Assembly: GCA_963733765.1 (NCBI GenBank) | Contig: CAVTEI010000007.1 | Location: 434,001-498,000 of the forward strand | DNA: 64,000 nt | Origin: DATKAS01 sp963733765 | Lineage (GTDB): Bacteria > Actinomycetota > Acidimicrobiia > Acidimicrobiales > DATKAS01 | Reading direction: 5' to 3' | In this document: positions 1 to 8,443 of the stretch, in pieces | Layout: each line of letters opens with the position of its first letter | Numbering within the stretch: the first letter of the stretch is position 1 | Translations under genes and position numbers: made by a program | Notes under the pieces: generated by a model | What the model was told of the DNA's origin: nothing | Databases searched by the model: none | What the model saw: only the letters and a program-made list of their open reading frames with translations

Positions 1-2602
1 AGATCCTTTCGCGCGCCACCGAGATCACCGATGGAGGCAAGCGCCTCCCCCTTCGTCGCGTAGTAGCACGCGAGCAGCTCCGGCCGTGCCGGGCGCGTGG
101 AGAATTGCCTCCTCGCACAGCCTGATCGCGGCCGTGGCTGTCGCCGTCCGCAATGGCGACCTCGCGCGACAGTGTCCGTCACCGACGCCCACCAGTTCAA
201 CCGGCCGAGGTCGAGCACCACGGTTTCGAGCTCCGCTGCGCTCGTCCGTGCCTCGGCGAGCCGACCTTCGGCCACACGCAGGTGGGTGAGCACCCACAAG
301 CCCATCCCCAGGGTCATCCGGTCCCCCGTGGCTCGGGCGTAGGCGAGCGATGTCGTCCACCGGCCAGCACTCGCACTGATCGAGATCGCCGAGCGTCGCG
401 TCGCTCAGCGCCAAAAAGAGCGACGCCCAGTGCCGGAGGTGCTCTACGGGCGACTGGGCTCGCGAGCACGATCTCGAGCTGCTGGCGCGCTTGCGCCGCT
501 CGCCCGGTCATGACCATGAAATGGCCGAGCTGAGACCTCCATGTAGACCCGGGGGGCGTCGGCGCCGATCGCTCGCGCTCGGTCGATCCCGTCCTCCAGG
601 AGCGGCATCGCGGCGTCGAGCCCGTCTCGGAACGCAACGGTGAACGCGTAGTCCGCCAGCGGCCACAGGGCACCGACCTCGTCGCCCGACGCCCGGTAGA
701 GCGGCACCGCTTCGCCGAGATGCCGATGTGACGATTCCAGGTCACCAACGAACTGGTCGGCGATGCCGAGGTGATAGACGGCAGAAGCGCGGAACGGAGA
801 ATCGTCGGGAGCCCGCGCCAACGCCTCCACGAGCCACCGATGGTGCTCAGTCGACCTACCCATCAAGGTCCAGGTGTTTCCCGCACCGCACGTGAGCGCG
901 ATCAGTGCCGCGCCATCGCCGTCCTCGAGTGCGGAGTTGAGAGCGGCACGGATGTTGTCCATCTCGGCGATGACGCGTGCCCGCCACTCCGCTTGGTCCG
1001 GGCCTTCCTCCTCGGCCGAGGCCCGCTCGAGCAACGTTCTGGTAGTGCGACCGGTGCCGCCGCGCGACGTCAGCGCGTTCGCCGGCTTCGTCGAGGCGTT
1101 CGGCGCCGTACTCGCGAATCGTCTCGAGCATCCGGTACCGAACGAAGCGGCCACGATCGTCGACGATGACGAGCGACTTGTCGACAAGGGAACCCACGAG
1201 ATCGGTGACGTCGATGGCTTCGATCCGATCGTCGGCGACAACTACCTGCGCCGCATCGAGATCCATACCGCCCGAGAACACCGACAACCGGCGCAGCGCG
1301 GCCCGCTCGTCGTCGGTGAGCAGGTCGTAGCTCCAGTCGACCGAGCCCCGAAGCGTCTGTTGGCGCGGCGTCAAAGTCCGGGCGCCCGTCGACAGCAGCC
1401 GGAACCGATCCGAGAGTCCCTCGCAGATCTGTTGTGGGCTCAGCGAGCGGATCCGCGCGGCCGCTAGCTCGAGCGCGAGCGGCATGCCGTCGAGGCGTTG
1501 GCAGATCTCTCCGATCGCCGCCGCGTTCTCGGCGGTCCGAGCGAAGCCGGGACGGGCCTTGGCCGCCCGATCAACGAACAGCTCCAACGCTTCGGTGTCG
1601 ATCGACAGGCTGGGAACCGTGAACGTGACCTCGCCGGCGACGCCGAGCTGCTCGCGCGAGGTCGCCAGGATCGACAGCGTCGGCAGCCGGGCGAGCAGCT
1701 CCGACGCGACGGTCGCCGCGGCCGCGACGACGTGCTCGCAGTTGTCCAGGACGAGCAAGGCGGTGCGTCCGGCGAGCGCCCTCTGGATTGTCTCGATCGG
1801 TGACCGTCCGGGCTGCTCGCGACCGCCGATCGCCGCCAACACGGTCTGCGCGACGAGGTCTGAGTCGTCGATCGGGGCGAGCGCCACGAACCACACGCCG
1901 TCGGGGAAGTCGTGCACTGCCCGCGAGGCCACCTCCACGGACAGCCGGGTCTTGCCGCATCCGCCAACGCCGAGCACGCTCACGATGCGGTTCGTCTGCA
2001 TCAACTCCAGTACGGCGTCGATCTCGCGTTCGCGGCCGATGAAGGAGGTGAGCTGTCCGGGAAGGTTCGCGAGCGTCGCGTCGGCAGAGCGCAGCGGCCT
2101 CTCGTTGAGGAGCAGATCAGGGTGACGAAGCTGATGGACCCGCTCGGGACGCTCGATGTCTTTGAGGTGGTGGACTCCCATGTCGTCGAGCCACGCGCCT
2201 GCCGGCATGTGATCGACGACGAGATCGCAGGTCGCCTGGGAGAGCAGCGTCTGACCACCGTGGGCGATGGCGCGAAGACGCGCACACCGGATGATCGTGG
2301 GGCCCTCGTACCGGTCGCCGTCGCGCGTCTGCACCTCACCGGTGTGCAGCGCCAGGCGAACGCGGAATGGCCACGACTCTCGGCCCCACTCCAGCTGGAG
2401 CTCGAGTGCGCAGGCCACGGCGTCGGTTGCGAGTGCGAACGCGGCGACGAAGCTGTCGCCTTCCCCTTGCTCGATCGGGAGGACGCCTCGGTGGCGAGGG
2501 ACACTTGGCTGACAGCACTTCGGTGAAGCGGGCCATGGCGGCCGTCATGTCGTCCGGCCGCGTCTCCCACAGGCGCGTCGAACCCTCGATGTCGCCGAGC
2601 AC
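1..2602 (-). pseudogene. Class III nucleotide cyclase / NB-ARC-like ATPase / TPR regulator, multiply frameshifted, runs off left edge
   Basis: Reading leftward, the first part carries the class III cyclase signature GDIEGSTRLW (near 2595). After a frame change near 2500 comes the rest of the cyclase domain, with LALHTGEVQ and YEGPTII. An ATPase follows, with Walker A GVGGCGKTRLS (near 1960), a Walker B-like LLVLDNCEH and a DGMPLALELAAAR motif. The TPR-like C-terminus is spread over at least three further frames (changes near 1010, 540, 400 and 160) and runs off the window. Related actinobacterial proteins are large signal-responsive regulators. The GTG at 2602 is the first start in frame, but family members usually begin about ten residues earlier (PTGTVTLVLGD is readable without a start). 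The gene is either decayed or badly affected by indel errors; the window-wide pattern favours errors. Confidence 0.7.
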
Positions 2603-2666
2603 GAGCGTGACCGTTCCTGTCGGGACCCGCTGACCGCCGTTGGCTCTGCCACCTACTGCTCCCTCA

Positions 2667-2690
2667 CCCCGTCGCGTCTACGCGACGGGG
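2667..2690 (-). terminator. Perfect 10-bp GC hairpin at the end of the LmeA-like gene
   Basis: CCCCGTCGCG (2667-2676) and CGCGACGGGG (2681-2690) are exact inverted repeats around a 4-nt loop. The stem contains the TAG stop of the minus-strand LmeA-like gene, and the cyclase gene starts about 65 bp further on. There is no U-tract, so this is either a GC-only terminator or an mRNA-end stabiliser. Confidence 0.5.
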
Positions 2691-3471
2691 ACTGCTGCTC
2701 CCCGCATGATCGCGCTGCGCACGCGATCCAGGTCGATGTCGAGCTTCACATCGTCGACGACCACTCTGAACGACACCTGGTCGCCGATGCGGTGTGCGTC
2801 GACAAGCCTCATGCCCGGGAGGCAGCGGCGGCAGCTCGATCTCACGGACGATGCGCACCCATCGGGGCAATCGCACGCCTTTGTCGCCGTAGCCGACGGC
2901 ACTCACCTCGACCTCGAGCTTTCCGTCCGCGACCGCGCCCGTGCCTCCCACGCGGAATGGACGGTCTCGATGCACCGCCCGCATCGCACCGGCTTCGTCG
3001 AGATCCACGGTCCACCCGGTGTCGTTCGTCGCCGAGCCAAGCCAGGGCGTCGATCAGCTGCCGCGGCCCTCGATCTCCACGGGTTGTGCGGTGAGCGTCG
3101 CTGTCAGTCCGGGGGTGATCCGCAGCTGCCGCGCCCGCACGACCACCTCCTCGAGGTGATGGCCTCGCCACTCGACGTCGCTGAGGACGGCGTGGGCGCG
3201 CTGATCGCTCGACGGCCCGGACACCCGCAGCGCGTCGAGCACGCCCGACACCTCGTCGCCGTGCACCGTCACCGTGAGCCGCCGCCCGGCGAAGCGGGCG
3301 AGCAGGCCGTCGATCATGTCGCCGAGAAGCCGCTCCGGCGTTGGTGGTGCGGATGCCCACATTGAAGTCGCCTCGACCCACTGGTCGAGCCAGCTCTTCG
3401 CGTCACGTGCGCCACGCGTCCAGACGCCCGACCGTCCCGATCGGATCGAGCGGGTCGATCGGCGAGGTCAC
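2678..3471 (-). CDS. LmeA/DUF2993-like lipid-binding-type protein (frameshifted)
   Basis: The reconstructed protein starts at GTG 3471 with TSPIDPLDPIGTVGRLDAW. It changes frame near 3405 into DAKSWLDQWVEATSMW, then AGRRLTVTVHGDEVSG and EEVVVRARQLRITPGL. After further changes near 3030 and 2895 it ends ELPPLPPGMRLVDAHRIGDQ...RGAAVPVA. The beta-rich pattern and the PLPPG-x-RL ending resemble DUF2993/LmeA proteins, known in mycobacteria for mannan elongation at the cell envelope. No signal peptide is visible. GTG 3471 lies 10 nt after the stop of the preceding small gene, so it looks like the last gene of the fadD operon. The family call is moderate; an ortholog-guided frame correction would settle it. 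Confidence 0.5.
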
Positions 3472-3481
3472 GGCCGCGTCT

Positions 3482-3772
3482 TCACGAGTTGTCAACGAGC
3501 GCGGCGATCTCGACGAAGTCGACGGTGGGCCGGACGCCGTAGAGGGCGGTAACGCGCTCGACGAGTGCGTCGTCGAAAAACGCACGGGCGGCGTCCTCCG
3601 AATCCCACACGTAGACGTTGGTCGCCCGGGCGTTGCTCTCGTCGAGAGTGAACACCTTCGAGCGAAGCCCGGCCATTCCTTCGAAGCGCGGAGCCGAGTC
3701 GGAAGCGATCTTGAGGATCCGCTCCCGATCCGCGCCGCTGTCGTACTGAAAGGTGACGATCACGCCGATCAT
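3482..3772 (-). CDS. Small dimeric alpha/beta-barrel (antibiotic-biosynthesis-monooxygenase-like) protein
   Basis: A 96-residue protein starting MIGVIVTFQYDSG. It shows the typical short ferredoxin-fold pattern of ABM/YdhR-like proteins: beta strand, helix (ADRERILKIASDSAPRFEGM), a VFTLDESNARATNVYVWDS strand pair, and a helix rich in aromatic residues (AARAFFDDALVERVTALYG). Members are often small dimeric monooxygenases or heme/ligand-binding barrels; no catalytic residue can be assigned here. The ATG at 3772 was chosen because the open frame upstream overlaps the enoyl-CoA hydratase end and is Arg/Pro-rich junk. It lies 10 bp downstream of that gene and 10 bp before the LmeA-like gene, so it is probably co-transcribed with fadD. 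Confidence 0.72.
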   Translation of the reverse strand: MIGVIVTFQYDSGADRERILKIASDSAPRFEGMAGLRSKVFTLDESNARATNVYVWDSEDAARAFFDDALVERVTALYGVRPTVDFVEIAALVDNS

Positions 3773-3782
3773 CGCAACGTCC

Positions 3783-4551
3783 TCAGCCGCCCGGCGCCCA
3801 TCGGGGAGGGCGCTTCTCGCGGAAGGCGGCGATTCCCTCGGCCGCCTGAGGCGACTCGAACAGCGCGGTGGAGATCGCCTCCGCGTGGCGGAGCCCGTCG
3901 CCAACGCTCATCGCCGGCAGGTCGACCAAGCAGGCGACGAGTCGCGGCCACGGCGTTGGGCTCGGTCAACCGGACGGCCTCGGCGACCCGCTCGGTCGCC
4001 GCGTCGAGCTCCTCGGGCTCCACCGCGATCGTGACCAGACCCGCGTCGACCGCGGCCTGCGCGTCGAAGACCTCCCCCGTGAGCATGTAGCGGCTCGCCG
4101 CTCGCGCGGGCATGCGGCGTTGACAGAGGACGGCGATGATCGCCGGAGCGACACCGATGCGCACCTCGCTGAACGCGAACGTGGCCGTCGTCGGTGCGAT
4201 GACGATGTCGGCGGCCGCAACCAGGCCCGTGCCGCCGGCGCGGACGTGTCCGTTGAGCCGCGCGATCACAGTCTTCGGGTAGTGCCAGAGCTGCTCGAGG
4301 ATCTCGACGAACGGCACGGATCGGACACCCGGCGCGGTCGCGCCCGAGAGGTCGGCACCCGCGCAGAACGTGTTGCCGGTGCCCGTGAGCACGATGCCGC
4401 GGACGTCGTCGTCAGCCGCCGCCGTTCGAAGGTGCCCGTCGAGCTCCGCGAGCAGCTGTTGCGAGAGCGCGTTGCGGTTGTGCGGGGAGTCGAGCGTGAT
4501 CGTCCCGATCAAGTTGTCGATCTCGAGATGGACGAGCTCGGCGTCGGTCAC
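3783..4551 (-). CDS. Enoyl-CoA hydratase/isomerase family protein (frameshift near 3925)
   Basis: Crotonase-fold protein of about 255 residues. It opens MTDAELVHLEIDNLIGTITL and contains NRNALSQQLLAEL, the CoA/oxyanion region NTFCAGADLSG and RAGGTGLVAAADIVIA. After about residue 208 the frame breaks. The correct C-terminus is readable in another frame as LVDLPAMSVGDGLRHAEA...FREKRPPRWAPGG with a TGA at 3783. It starts at GTG 4551 in a GTGA overlap with the fadD stop, so it is translationally coupled to it. It probably hydrates an enoyl-CoA made from the acyl-CoA activated by the neighbouring ligase. The Glu pair of classical hydratases is not obvious (GGTGLVAAADI, EVRIGVAPAI), so isomerase or lyase activity is possible. 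Confidence 0.82.
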
Positions 4552-6116
4552 TGGCTGTCGGCCTCCGTCTCGCGCAGCTCGCGGCGAAGCAGCTTGCCCG
4601 TCGCGGTGCGCGGCAGCTCGTCGACGAACACCACCTCGCGCGGCACCTTGAACCGAGCGAGCTGCCCGCGCACGTGATCCCGCAGCTCCTGCTCGGACAC
4701 GGTGGCACCCTCGGCTCGCACCACGTAGGCGCGCAACCGCTGGCCGAACTCCTCGTCGGGCACGCCGATCACGGCCACGTCCGCGACGCCGTCGTGACGC
4801 TGCAACACGTCCTCGACCTCGCCGGGGAAGACGTTCTCGCCGCCCGAGACGATCATGTCGTCCTCGCGCCCATCGATCATGAGTCGGCCGGACGCATCGA
4901 AATGGCCCACGTCGCCCGTGGACAGCATCCCCCGCCGCTCCTCCTTGCCCCCTCCGCCGGTGTAGCCGTCGAAGCGAAGGTCACTGCCCACGAACACACG
5001 GCCGGTGGTGCCGGTCGGCACCGACCGTCCCGCGCCGTCGAGCACCTGCACGCGTGTCGCGAGCACCGGTCGGCCGACCGTCTCGGGCTGCGCCTTCAGA
5101 TCGGCGGGAGTCGCAACCGTCGCGATCGACACTTCCGTCGACCCGTACGCGTTGTAGAGGACGGGGCCGAAGCGGTCGAGAGTCCGCAGGGTCAGCGGCG
5201 CGCCGAGGGCAGACCCACTCGAGGCGATGATCCGAAGTGATGGCGTCGGGTGCTCGGCAAAGACGCGGTCGTCGAGCGCCAACATGCGGTGGAGCATCAC
5301 GGGCACGACGATGAGCGCGTCGGCCCGAGTGCGGGCAACGAGTGCGAGCGTGGCCTCCGGATCGAATCGGGACGCGAGCACCACCGTCCCCGAGAGCCCG
5401 AGCGTCATGAACGCCCCCGCGAGGCCCCAGGAGTGAAACAGAGGCGGCGCGACCACGACGGTCTGTCCTACGCGAAACGGGATGCGCTCCAGCAGACCAG
5501 CCCCACTCGCTCCCCCGCCGACGCCGCCGCCAAGCGACGCTCGCACCGCTCCCTTGGGCCGGCCGGTCGTGCCCGAAGTGAGGATGACCGTGCGCCCTGT
5601 TCGTCGAGGAGGCGTGGGGTCGCTCGTCGAAGACGCTGCTGCGAACGCCGCGAGTGCGAGGCTGTCGAACCGTTGGATCGGAAGGTCGGCGACGAGCTCG
5701 GCGAGCTCACGATCGTGCAGTACCACGTCGATGCCTTCGGACTCCACCACTCCTGCGACCTGCGGCGCCGCGTGCTCGGTGTTGAGGAAGACAGTGCTCG
5801 CACCGACCTTCGCCGCGGCAACCACCGACGAGATGAAGCGGTAGGAGTTGCGGTGGAGGATGCCGACGGTCGCCCCCGACGTGACGCCCTCGCCCAGGAG
5901 GCCGTGCGCGACGGCGTTCGTCTCGGCCCACAGCTCGGCGTAGGTGTGGGAGCCGTGCTCGTCGACGATCGCAGTGCGGTCGGGATACCGAGCCGATGCC
6001 GCCGCCATGAGGCCGGCCACGCTCTGCCCCCACCGGCCGAACGCAACCGCGGCGCGGGCGAGGCGATCGGGTCGCTCGGGGATGACGAGACCAGCCCGAG
6101 CGACAGTCGCGGCCAA
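4548..6116 (-). CDS. Acyl-CoA synthetase (AMP-forming, FadD-like)
   Basis: ANL-superfamily adenylating enzyme of about 520 residues. The P-loop-like motif VILTSGTTGRPKGA is followed by YNAYGSTEVS (A5-type), STGDVGHFDASGRLMIDGR (A7) and GGENVFPGEVEDVLQ (A8). The catalytic lysine sits in the TATGKLLRRELRE ending (A10). It activates a fatty or other carboxylic acid to acyl-CoA, feeding the crotonase encoded just after it in a GTGA overlap. The start is uncertain. The first conventional start in frame is TTG 6116, but the frame stays open and well behaved for 8 codons upstream to an ACG at 6140, placed 6 nt after a TAGGTT box. That ACG may be a miscalled ATG/GTG. The substrate cannot be deduced. 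Confidence 0.9.
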   Translation of the reverse strand: MAATVARAGLVIPERPDRLARAAVAFGRWGQSVAGLMAAASARYPDRTAIVDEHGSHTYAELWAETNAVAHGLLGEGVTSGATVGILHRNSYRFISSVVAAAKVGASTVFLNTEHAAPQVAGVVESEGIDVVLHDRELAELVADLPIQRFDSLALAAFAAASSTSDPTPPRRTGRTVILTSGTTGRPKGAVRASLGGGVGGGASGAGLLERIPFRVGQTVVVAPPLFHSWGLAGAFMTLGLSGTVVLASRFDPEATLALVARTRADALIVVPVMLHRMLALDDRVFAEHPTPSLRIIASSGSALGAPLTLRTLDRFGPVLYNAYGSTEVSIATVATPADLKAQPETVGRPVLATRVQVLDGAGRSVPTGTTGRVFVGSDLRFDGYTGGGGKEERRGMLSTGDVGHFDASGRLMIDGREDDMIVSGGENVFPGEVEDVLQRHDGVADVAVIGVPDEEFGQRLRAYVVRAEGATVSEQELRDHVRGQLARFKVPREVVFVDELPRTATGKLLRRELRETEADSQ

Positions 6117-6146
6117 GCGGAGCTGGTCCAGCGCAGTCGTGGGCGC

Positions 6147-6152
6147 AACCTA
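6147..6152 (-). promoter_or_regulatory. -10-like TAGGTT upstream of fadD operon
   Basis: Minus-strand TAGGTT ends 6 nt before an in-frame ACG codon at 6140. This is the same spacing seen at the leaderless starts elsewhere in the window. Confidence 0.4.
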
Positions 6153-6189
6153 CCCGTTCGTCTCGTGAGGGCAGCCCGCGGACTTGTGG

Positions 6190-6262
6190 CAGCCCCAACG
6201 GGATTCGAACCCGTGCCGCCACCTTGAGAGGGTGGTGTCCTAGGCCACTAGACGATGGGGCC
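6190..6262 (-). tRNA. tRNA-Glu (anticodon CTC)
   Basis: The minus-strand cloverleaf is complete. The acceptor stem GGCCCCA pairs with TGGGGCT (G1-U72 wobble). The anticodon stem CCACC/GGTGG encloses loop CTCTCAA with anticodon CTC, and the T-arm has GGTTCGAATCC. A 3' CCA is encoded directly after the discriminator G (6187-6189). It reads GAG codons. Confidence 0.95.
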
Positions 6263-6272
6263 GTGCAAGTGG

Positions 6273-6278
6273 AAGGTA
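6273..6278 (-). promoter_or_regulatory. -10-like TACCTT for tRNA-Glu
   Basis: Minus-strand TACCTT lies 10 nt upstream of the tRNA 5' end, close to the 11-nt spacing of the TACGAT box before tRNA-Gln. An overlapping TAGGAT at 6280-6285 is an alternative. Confidence 0.4.
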
Positions 6279-6315
6279 GATCCTACAGCGGCCGCCATGT
6301 GCTGGATCCGGCGAG

Positions 6316-7229
6316 TCAGCGGTAGCCGGTCGTGTCGGCGGGCTTGCCCGGGTCTTGCACCTCGACGAGGTAGCGCCATGCGTCCGGACGGCTGCCGTCC
6401 ACGTCCGTGAAGCCGTAGATCTGCGCGAGCTGCCCGCTCGACAACGACTGGCCGTTCCACCGCGCGACCTCGGGATCTTGCGCGAGGGCGGCGACCGCCC
6501 GGCCGACGAACCGTGGCGACTCCGAGATCGCGAAATGCGGGTGAGACCTTCGTCGCGTCGAACCAGTTCTCCTCCGTCACGCCGTACGCGTCGAGCATCG
6601 CCTCGGATCTCAGCCAGCCCGGCGTGAGCGACACCGCGGTGCATCCGTGGGGCTCGAGCTCGTGACCAAGAGCGAACGCCATGCGCAACACCGCGCTCTT
6701 CACCAGGTCGTAGAAGAACGACACCCGGTAGGTCGCGTCGTTGTACTCGGTGGTGCCGTCGTTCACCTCGACCACGAGACCACCCGGGGTCTGGATGAGC
6801 AGCGGCAGCGCAAAGTGACTCGTGATCGCGTGCGTGTCGATGCCAAGGCGCAAGCGTGCGCAACCCGATGTCGAGCGACGACTCCCACACTGACTTGTCC
6901 CACTCCATCGTGGTCGCGCCCCAGATGTCGTTGACGAGGATGTGCAGCGCGCCCTGGTCGCGCCGGATGCGATCGACAAGTGTGGACACCTGCTCGGGCA
7001 CGAGATGGTCGACGCGGATCGGGATCCCCTTGCCACCGGCGGCATCGACAAGCTCGGCCGTCTCCTCGATCGTCTCGGGCCGCTTCATCTCGGACTGCTG
7101 AGTGCGAGTGGTTCTGCCGGTCACGTACACGGTTGCGCCCGCCGCCCCGAGCTCCACGGCGATGCCCCGGCCCGCCGCTCGTGTCCCGCCTGCGACCAAT
7201 GCGACCTTCCCAGCCAACGAACCGTCCAC
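6316..7229 (-). CDS. Short-chain dehydrogenase/reductase with VND variant motif (two frameshifts)
   Basis: SDR of about 300 residues. The N-terminus has SLAGKVALVAGGTRAAGRGIA (nucleotide-binding TGxxxGxG variant) and TGRTTRT, which suggests NADP preference. The usual NNAG is replaced by LVNDIWGA. The frame changes near 6855 into HFALPLLIQTPGGLVVEVND and FFYDLVKSAVLRMAFAL (catalytic Y-x3-K with Tyr in FFYDLVK). A second change near 6535 leads to the C-terminal QDPGKPADTTGYR with a TGA at 6316. The GTG at 7229 is supported by a TATGTT box 6 nt upstream. The VND-type motif marks a divergent SDR group resembling DHRS1; its substrate is unknown. Confidence 0.75.
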
Positions 7230-7235
7230 GGTCGG

Positions 7236-7241
7236 AACATA
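7236..7241 (-). promoter_or_regulatory. Leaderless -10-like TATGTT before the SDR
   Basis: The hexamer ends 6 nt before GTG 7229 and there is no Shine-Dalgarno. Confidence 0.5.
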
Positions 7242-7271
7242 CCCACATGCCGACGCCGAGGAACTTGACCG

Positions 7272-7297
7272 CCAGCGCGCCCTTTCGGGCGCGCTGG
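7272..7297 (-). terminator. 11-bp perfect hairpin after the SRPBCC gene
   Basis: CCAGCGCGCCC (7272-7282) and GGGCGCGCTGG (7287-7297) flank a TTTC loop. It lies 22 bp after the SRPBCC stop and upstream of the SDR promoter, so it probably ends the arsR-SRPBCC transcript. There is no U-tract. Confidence 0.55.
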
Positions 7298-7318
7298 AGC
7301 GTCGAGACGGGTCCGGGG

Positions 7319-7824
7319 CTACGCCGCGGTGACTGGACTGGCGAGGATCGCGTCCATCTGGCCCATCGCCGCCTTGAGCCCTTCCTCCATGCCCATCTCG
7401 GCCAGCTGTTCCATCGCCTCGACTGACGGGAAGCGCGACTCGATGGTCATGACCGTGCCGCCACCGCTTCGCTCGGTCAGCGTGACGATCGAGGTCGTCA
7501 CCGGCATCTTGTCGTTCGGCGTGCCGCTGTCGTCGGCGAACCCGTCGTTGAACTCCAGCCGCCGCGGCGCTTGGACCGAAGTCACCTCCCACCAACCGTG
7601 GTACTTGTCGCCCTCGGGGCTGGTCATGAAGTACGCTGACCCGACCGCCCGGCTGCGAGGTCGTGATCGACGACGGTCGCGGGGTAGGTCGGCGGTCCCC
7701 ACCAGCGTTCGAGCTGGCGCGGGTCGGCCCACAGCTGCCACGACCGCTCCACGGTCGCGTCGAGCTCGGCGGTGACGGTCATCGTCAGGGCCTTCGGATC
7801 TTTCTGGACGCTCTTCACAGTCAT
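7319..7824 (-). CDS. SRPBCC/AHSA1-domain protein (frameshift near 7660)
   Basis: Begins MTVKSVQKDPKALTMTVTAE, then WQLWADPRQLERWWGPPTYP, the classic AHSA1 entry motif. The second half, in another frame, continues YFMTSPEGDKYHGWWEVTSV and TIESRFPSVEAMEQLAEMG up to a TAG at 7319. SRPBCC proteins bind hydrophobic ligands in a helix-grip fold. Encoded in an ATGA overlap directly behind an ArsR regulator, it belongs to the widespread ArsR-SRPBCC pairs, in which the ligand-binding protein is co-regulated with its repressor. The ligand is unknown. Confidence 0.82.
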
Positions 7825-8174
7825 CGCTTGAGTCCTTCCTCTTGGTCCTCGGCGAGGATCTCGCCGATGCGGTGGATACGGCCTTGCCAGACCGCTTCCA
7901 GCTCTTCGAGCAACCGATAGGCCTTGCGGATCGTCTCGACGTTGCCGCTGACGAGCTGTTCGCGGCCCTTTCGCTTCTTGACCACCAGCCCGGCCTCCTC
8001 CAGCACGGCGACGTGCTTCTGCACCGCGGCGAAGCTCACCGGGTAGCGACGCGCCAGAGCGGACACGTTGTGCTCGCCCTCGAGCGTGCACACGACGATG
8101 TCGCGGCGGGTGGCGTCGGCGAGGGCGTGGAACACGCGGTCGGCCCGCTCTTCGGAGAGAAGATCTACAACCAT
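7821..8174 (-). CDS. ArsR-family transcriptional regulator
   Basis: A 117-residue winged-helix protein starting MVVDLLSEERADRVFHALAD. It has the ArsR recognition region VSALARRYPVSFAAVQKHVAVLEEAGLV and the wing KKRKGREQL. No cysteine metal site is visible, so it is not a classical metal sensor but the type paired with SRPBCC proteins. ATG 8174 was preferred over the longer open frame because it lies 8 nt after a TAATCT box and inside a 24-bp operator-like palindrome. The stop overlaps the SRPBCC start (ATGA). Autorepression by binding over the promoter and start codon is the likely mechanism (inference). Confidence 0.88.
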   Translation of the reverse strand: MVVDLLSEERADRVFHALADATRRDIVVCTLEGEHNVSALARRYPVSFAAVQKHVAVLEEAGLVVKKRKGREQLVSGNVETIRKAYRLLEELEAVWQGRIHRIGEILAEDQEEGLKR

Positions 8175-8186
8175 TTGGTTGTAGAT
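8163..8186 (-). promoter_or_regulatory. ArsR operator candidate: perfect 24-bp palindrome
   Basis: ATCTACAACCA (8163-8173) and TGGTTGTAGAT (8176-8186) are exact inverted repeats with a 2-bp centre. The palindrome covers the arsR ATG and part of its -10 box, which is where an autoregulating ArsR dimer would block transcription. Confidence 0.75.
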
Positions 8187-8188
8187 TA
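8183..8188 (-). promoter_or_regulatory. Leaderless -10-like TAATCT before arsR
   Basis: The hexamer ends 8 nt before ATG 8174 and overlaps the right arm of the palindrome. Confidence 0.55.
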
Positions 8189-8225
8189 CCTCGACCCCGC
8201 CGATCGGGCAACCCCGAAAAGCAGA

Positions 8226-8253
8226 AGGCCCAGGTCGCAATTGACCTGGGCCT
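8226..8253 (-). terminator. Rho-independent-like terminator after tRNA-Gln
   Basis: AGGCCCAGGTC/GACCTGGGCCT is a perfect 11-bp stem with a 6-nt loop, 17 bp past the tRNA 3' end. On the minus strand it is followed by TCTGCTTTTC, a short T-rich run. Confidence 0.65.
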
Positions 8254-8270
8254 CACTCACATCACTGAAG

Positions 8271-8342
8271 CTCGGGGGGGAGGACTCGAACCCCCAATGA
8301 CAGGGCCAGAACCTGCTGTGTTGCCGATTACACCACCCCCGA
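8271..8342 (-). tRNA. tRNA-Gln (anticodon CTG)
   Basis: Full cloverleaf on the minus strand. Acceptor TCGGGGG pairs with CCCCCGA, discriminator G. The anticodon stem GCAGG/CCTGT encloses loop TTCTGGC with anticodon CTG, and the T-loop is TTCGAGT. No CCA is encoded (CTTCAG follows), unlike the nearby tRNA-Glu. It lies close to gltX, which charges tRNA-Glu, and the window also encodes GatCAB; in organisms lacking GlnRS those two together make Gln-tRNA. Confidence 0.94.
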
Positions 8343-8353
8343 AGGGCTCGGGC

Positions 8354-8359
8354 ATCGTA
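8354..8359 (-). promoter_or_regulatory. -10-like TACGAT for tRNA-Gln
   Basis: Minus-strand TACGAT ends 11 nt before the tRNA 5' end, consistent with a start site just upstream of the mature tRNA. Confidence 0.45.
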
Positions 8360-8380
8360 GCCGCTGACCGTGCCGATTCC

Positions 8381-8419
8381 CTTGGCGCCGCAGGGGCTCT
8401 GACACCCGAACGCGCCAAG
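8381..8419 (-). repeat. CTTGGCGC-type hairpin repeat, copy 1 (terminator-like, after ydcF)
   Basis: CTTGGCGC (8381-8388) pairs with GCGCCAAG (8412-8419), with an inner GGG/CCC stem. It lies about 25 bp beyond the YdcF stop. Read on the minus strand it shares the 15-nt core TTGGCGCGTTCGGGT and the GGCGCCAAG end with the hairpin at 31802-31842, so this is a dispersed repeat probably acting at transcript ends. Confidence 0.6.
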
Positions 8420-8443
8420 AAATCAGCTGAGGCGCTGTCGCTG

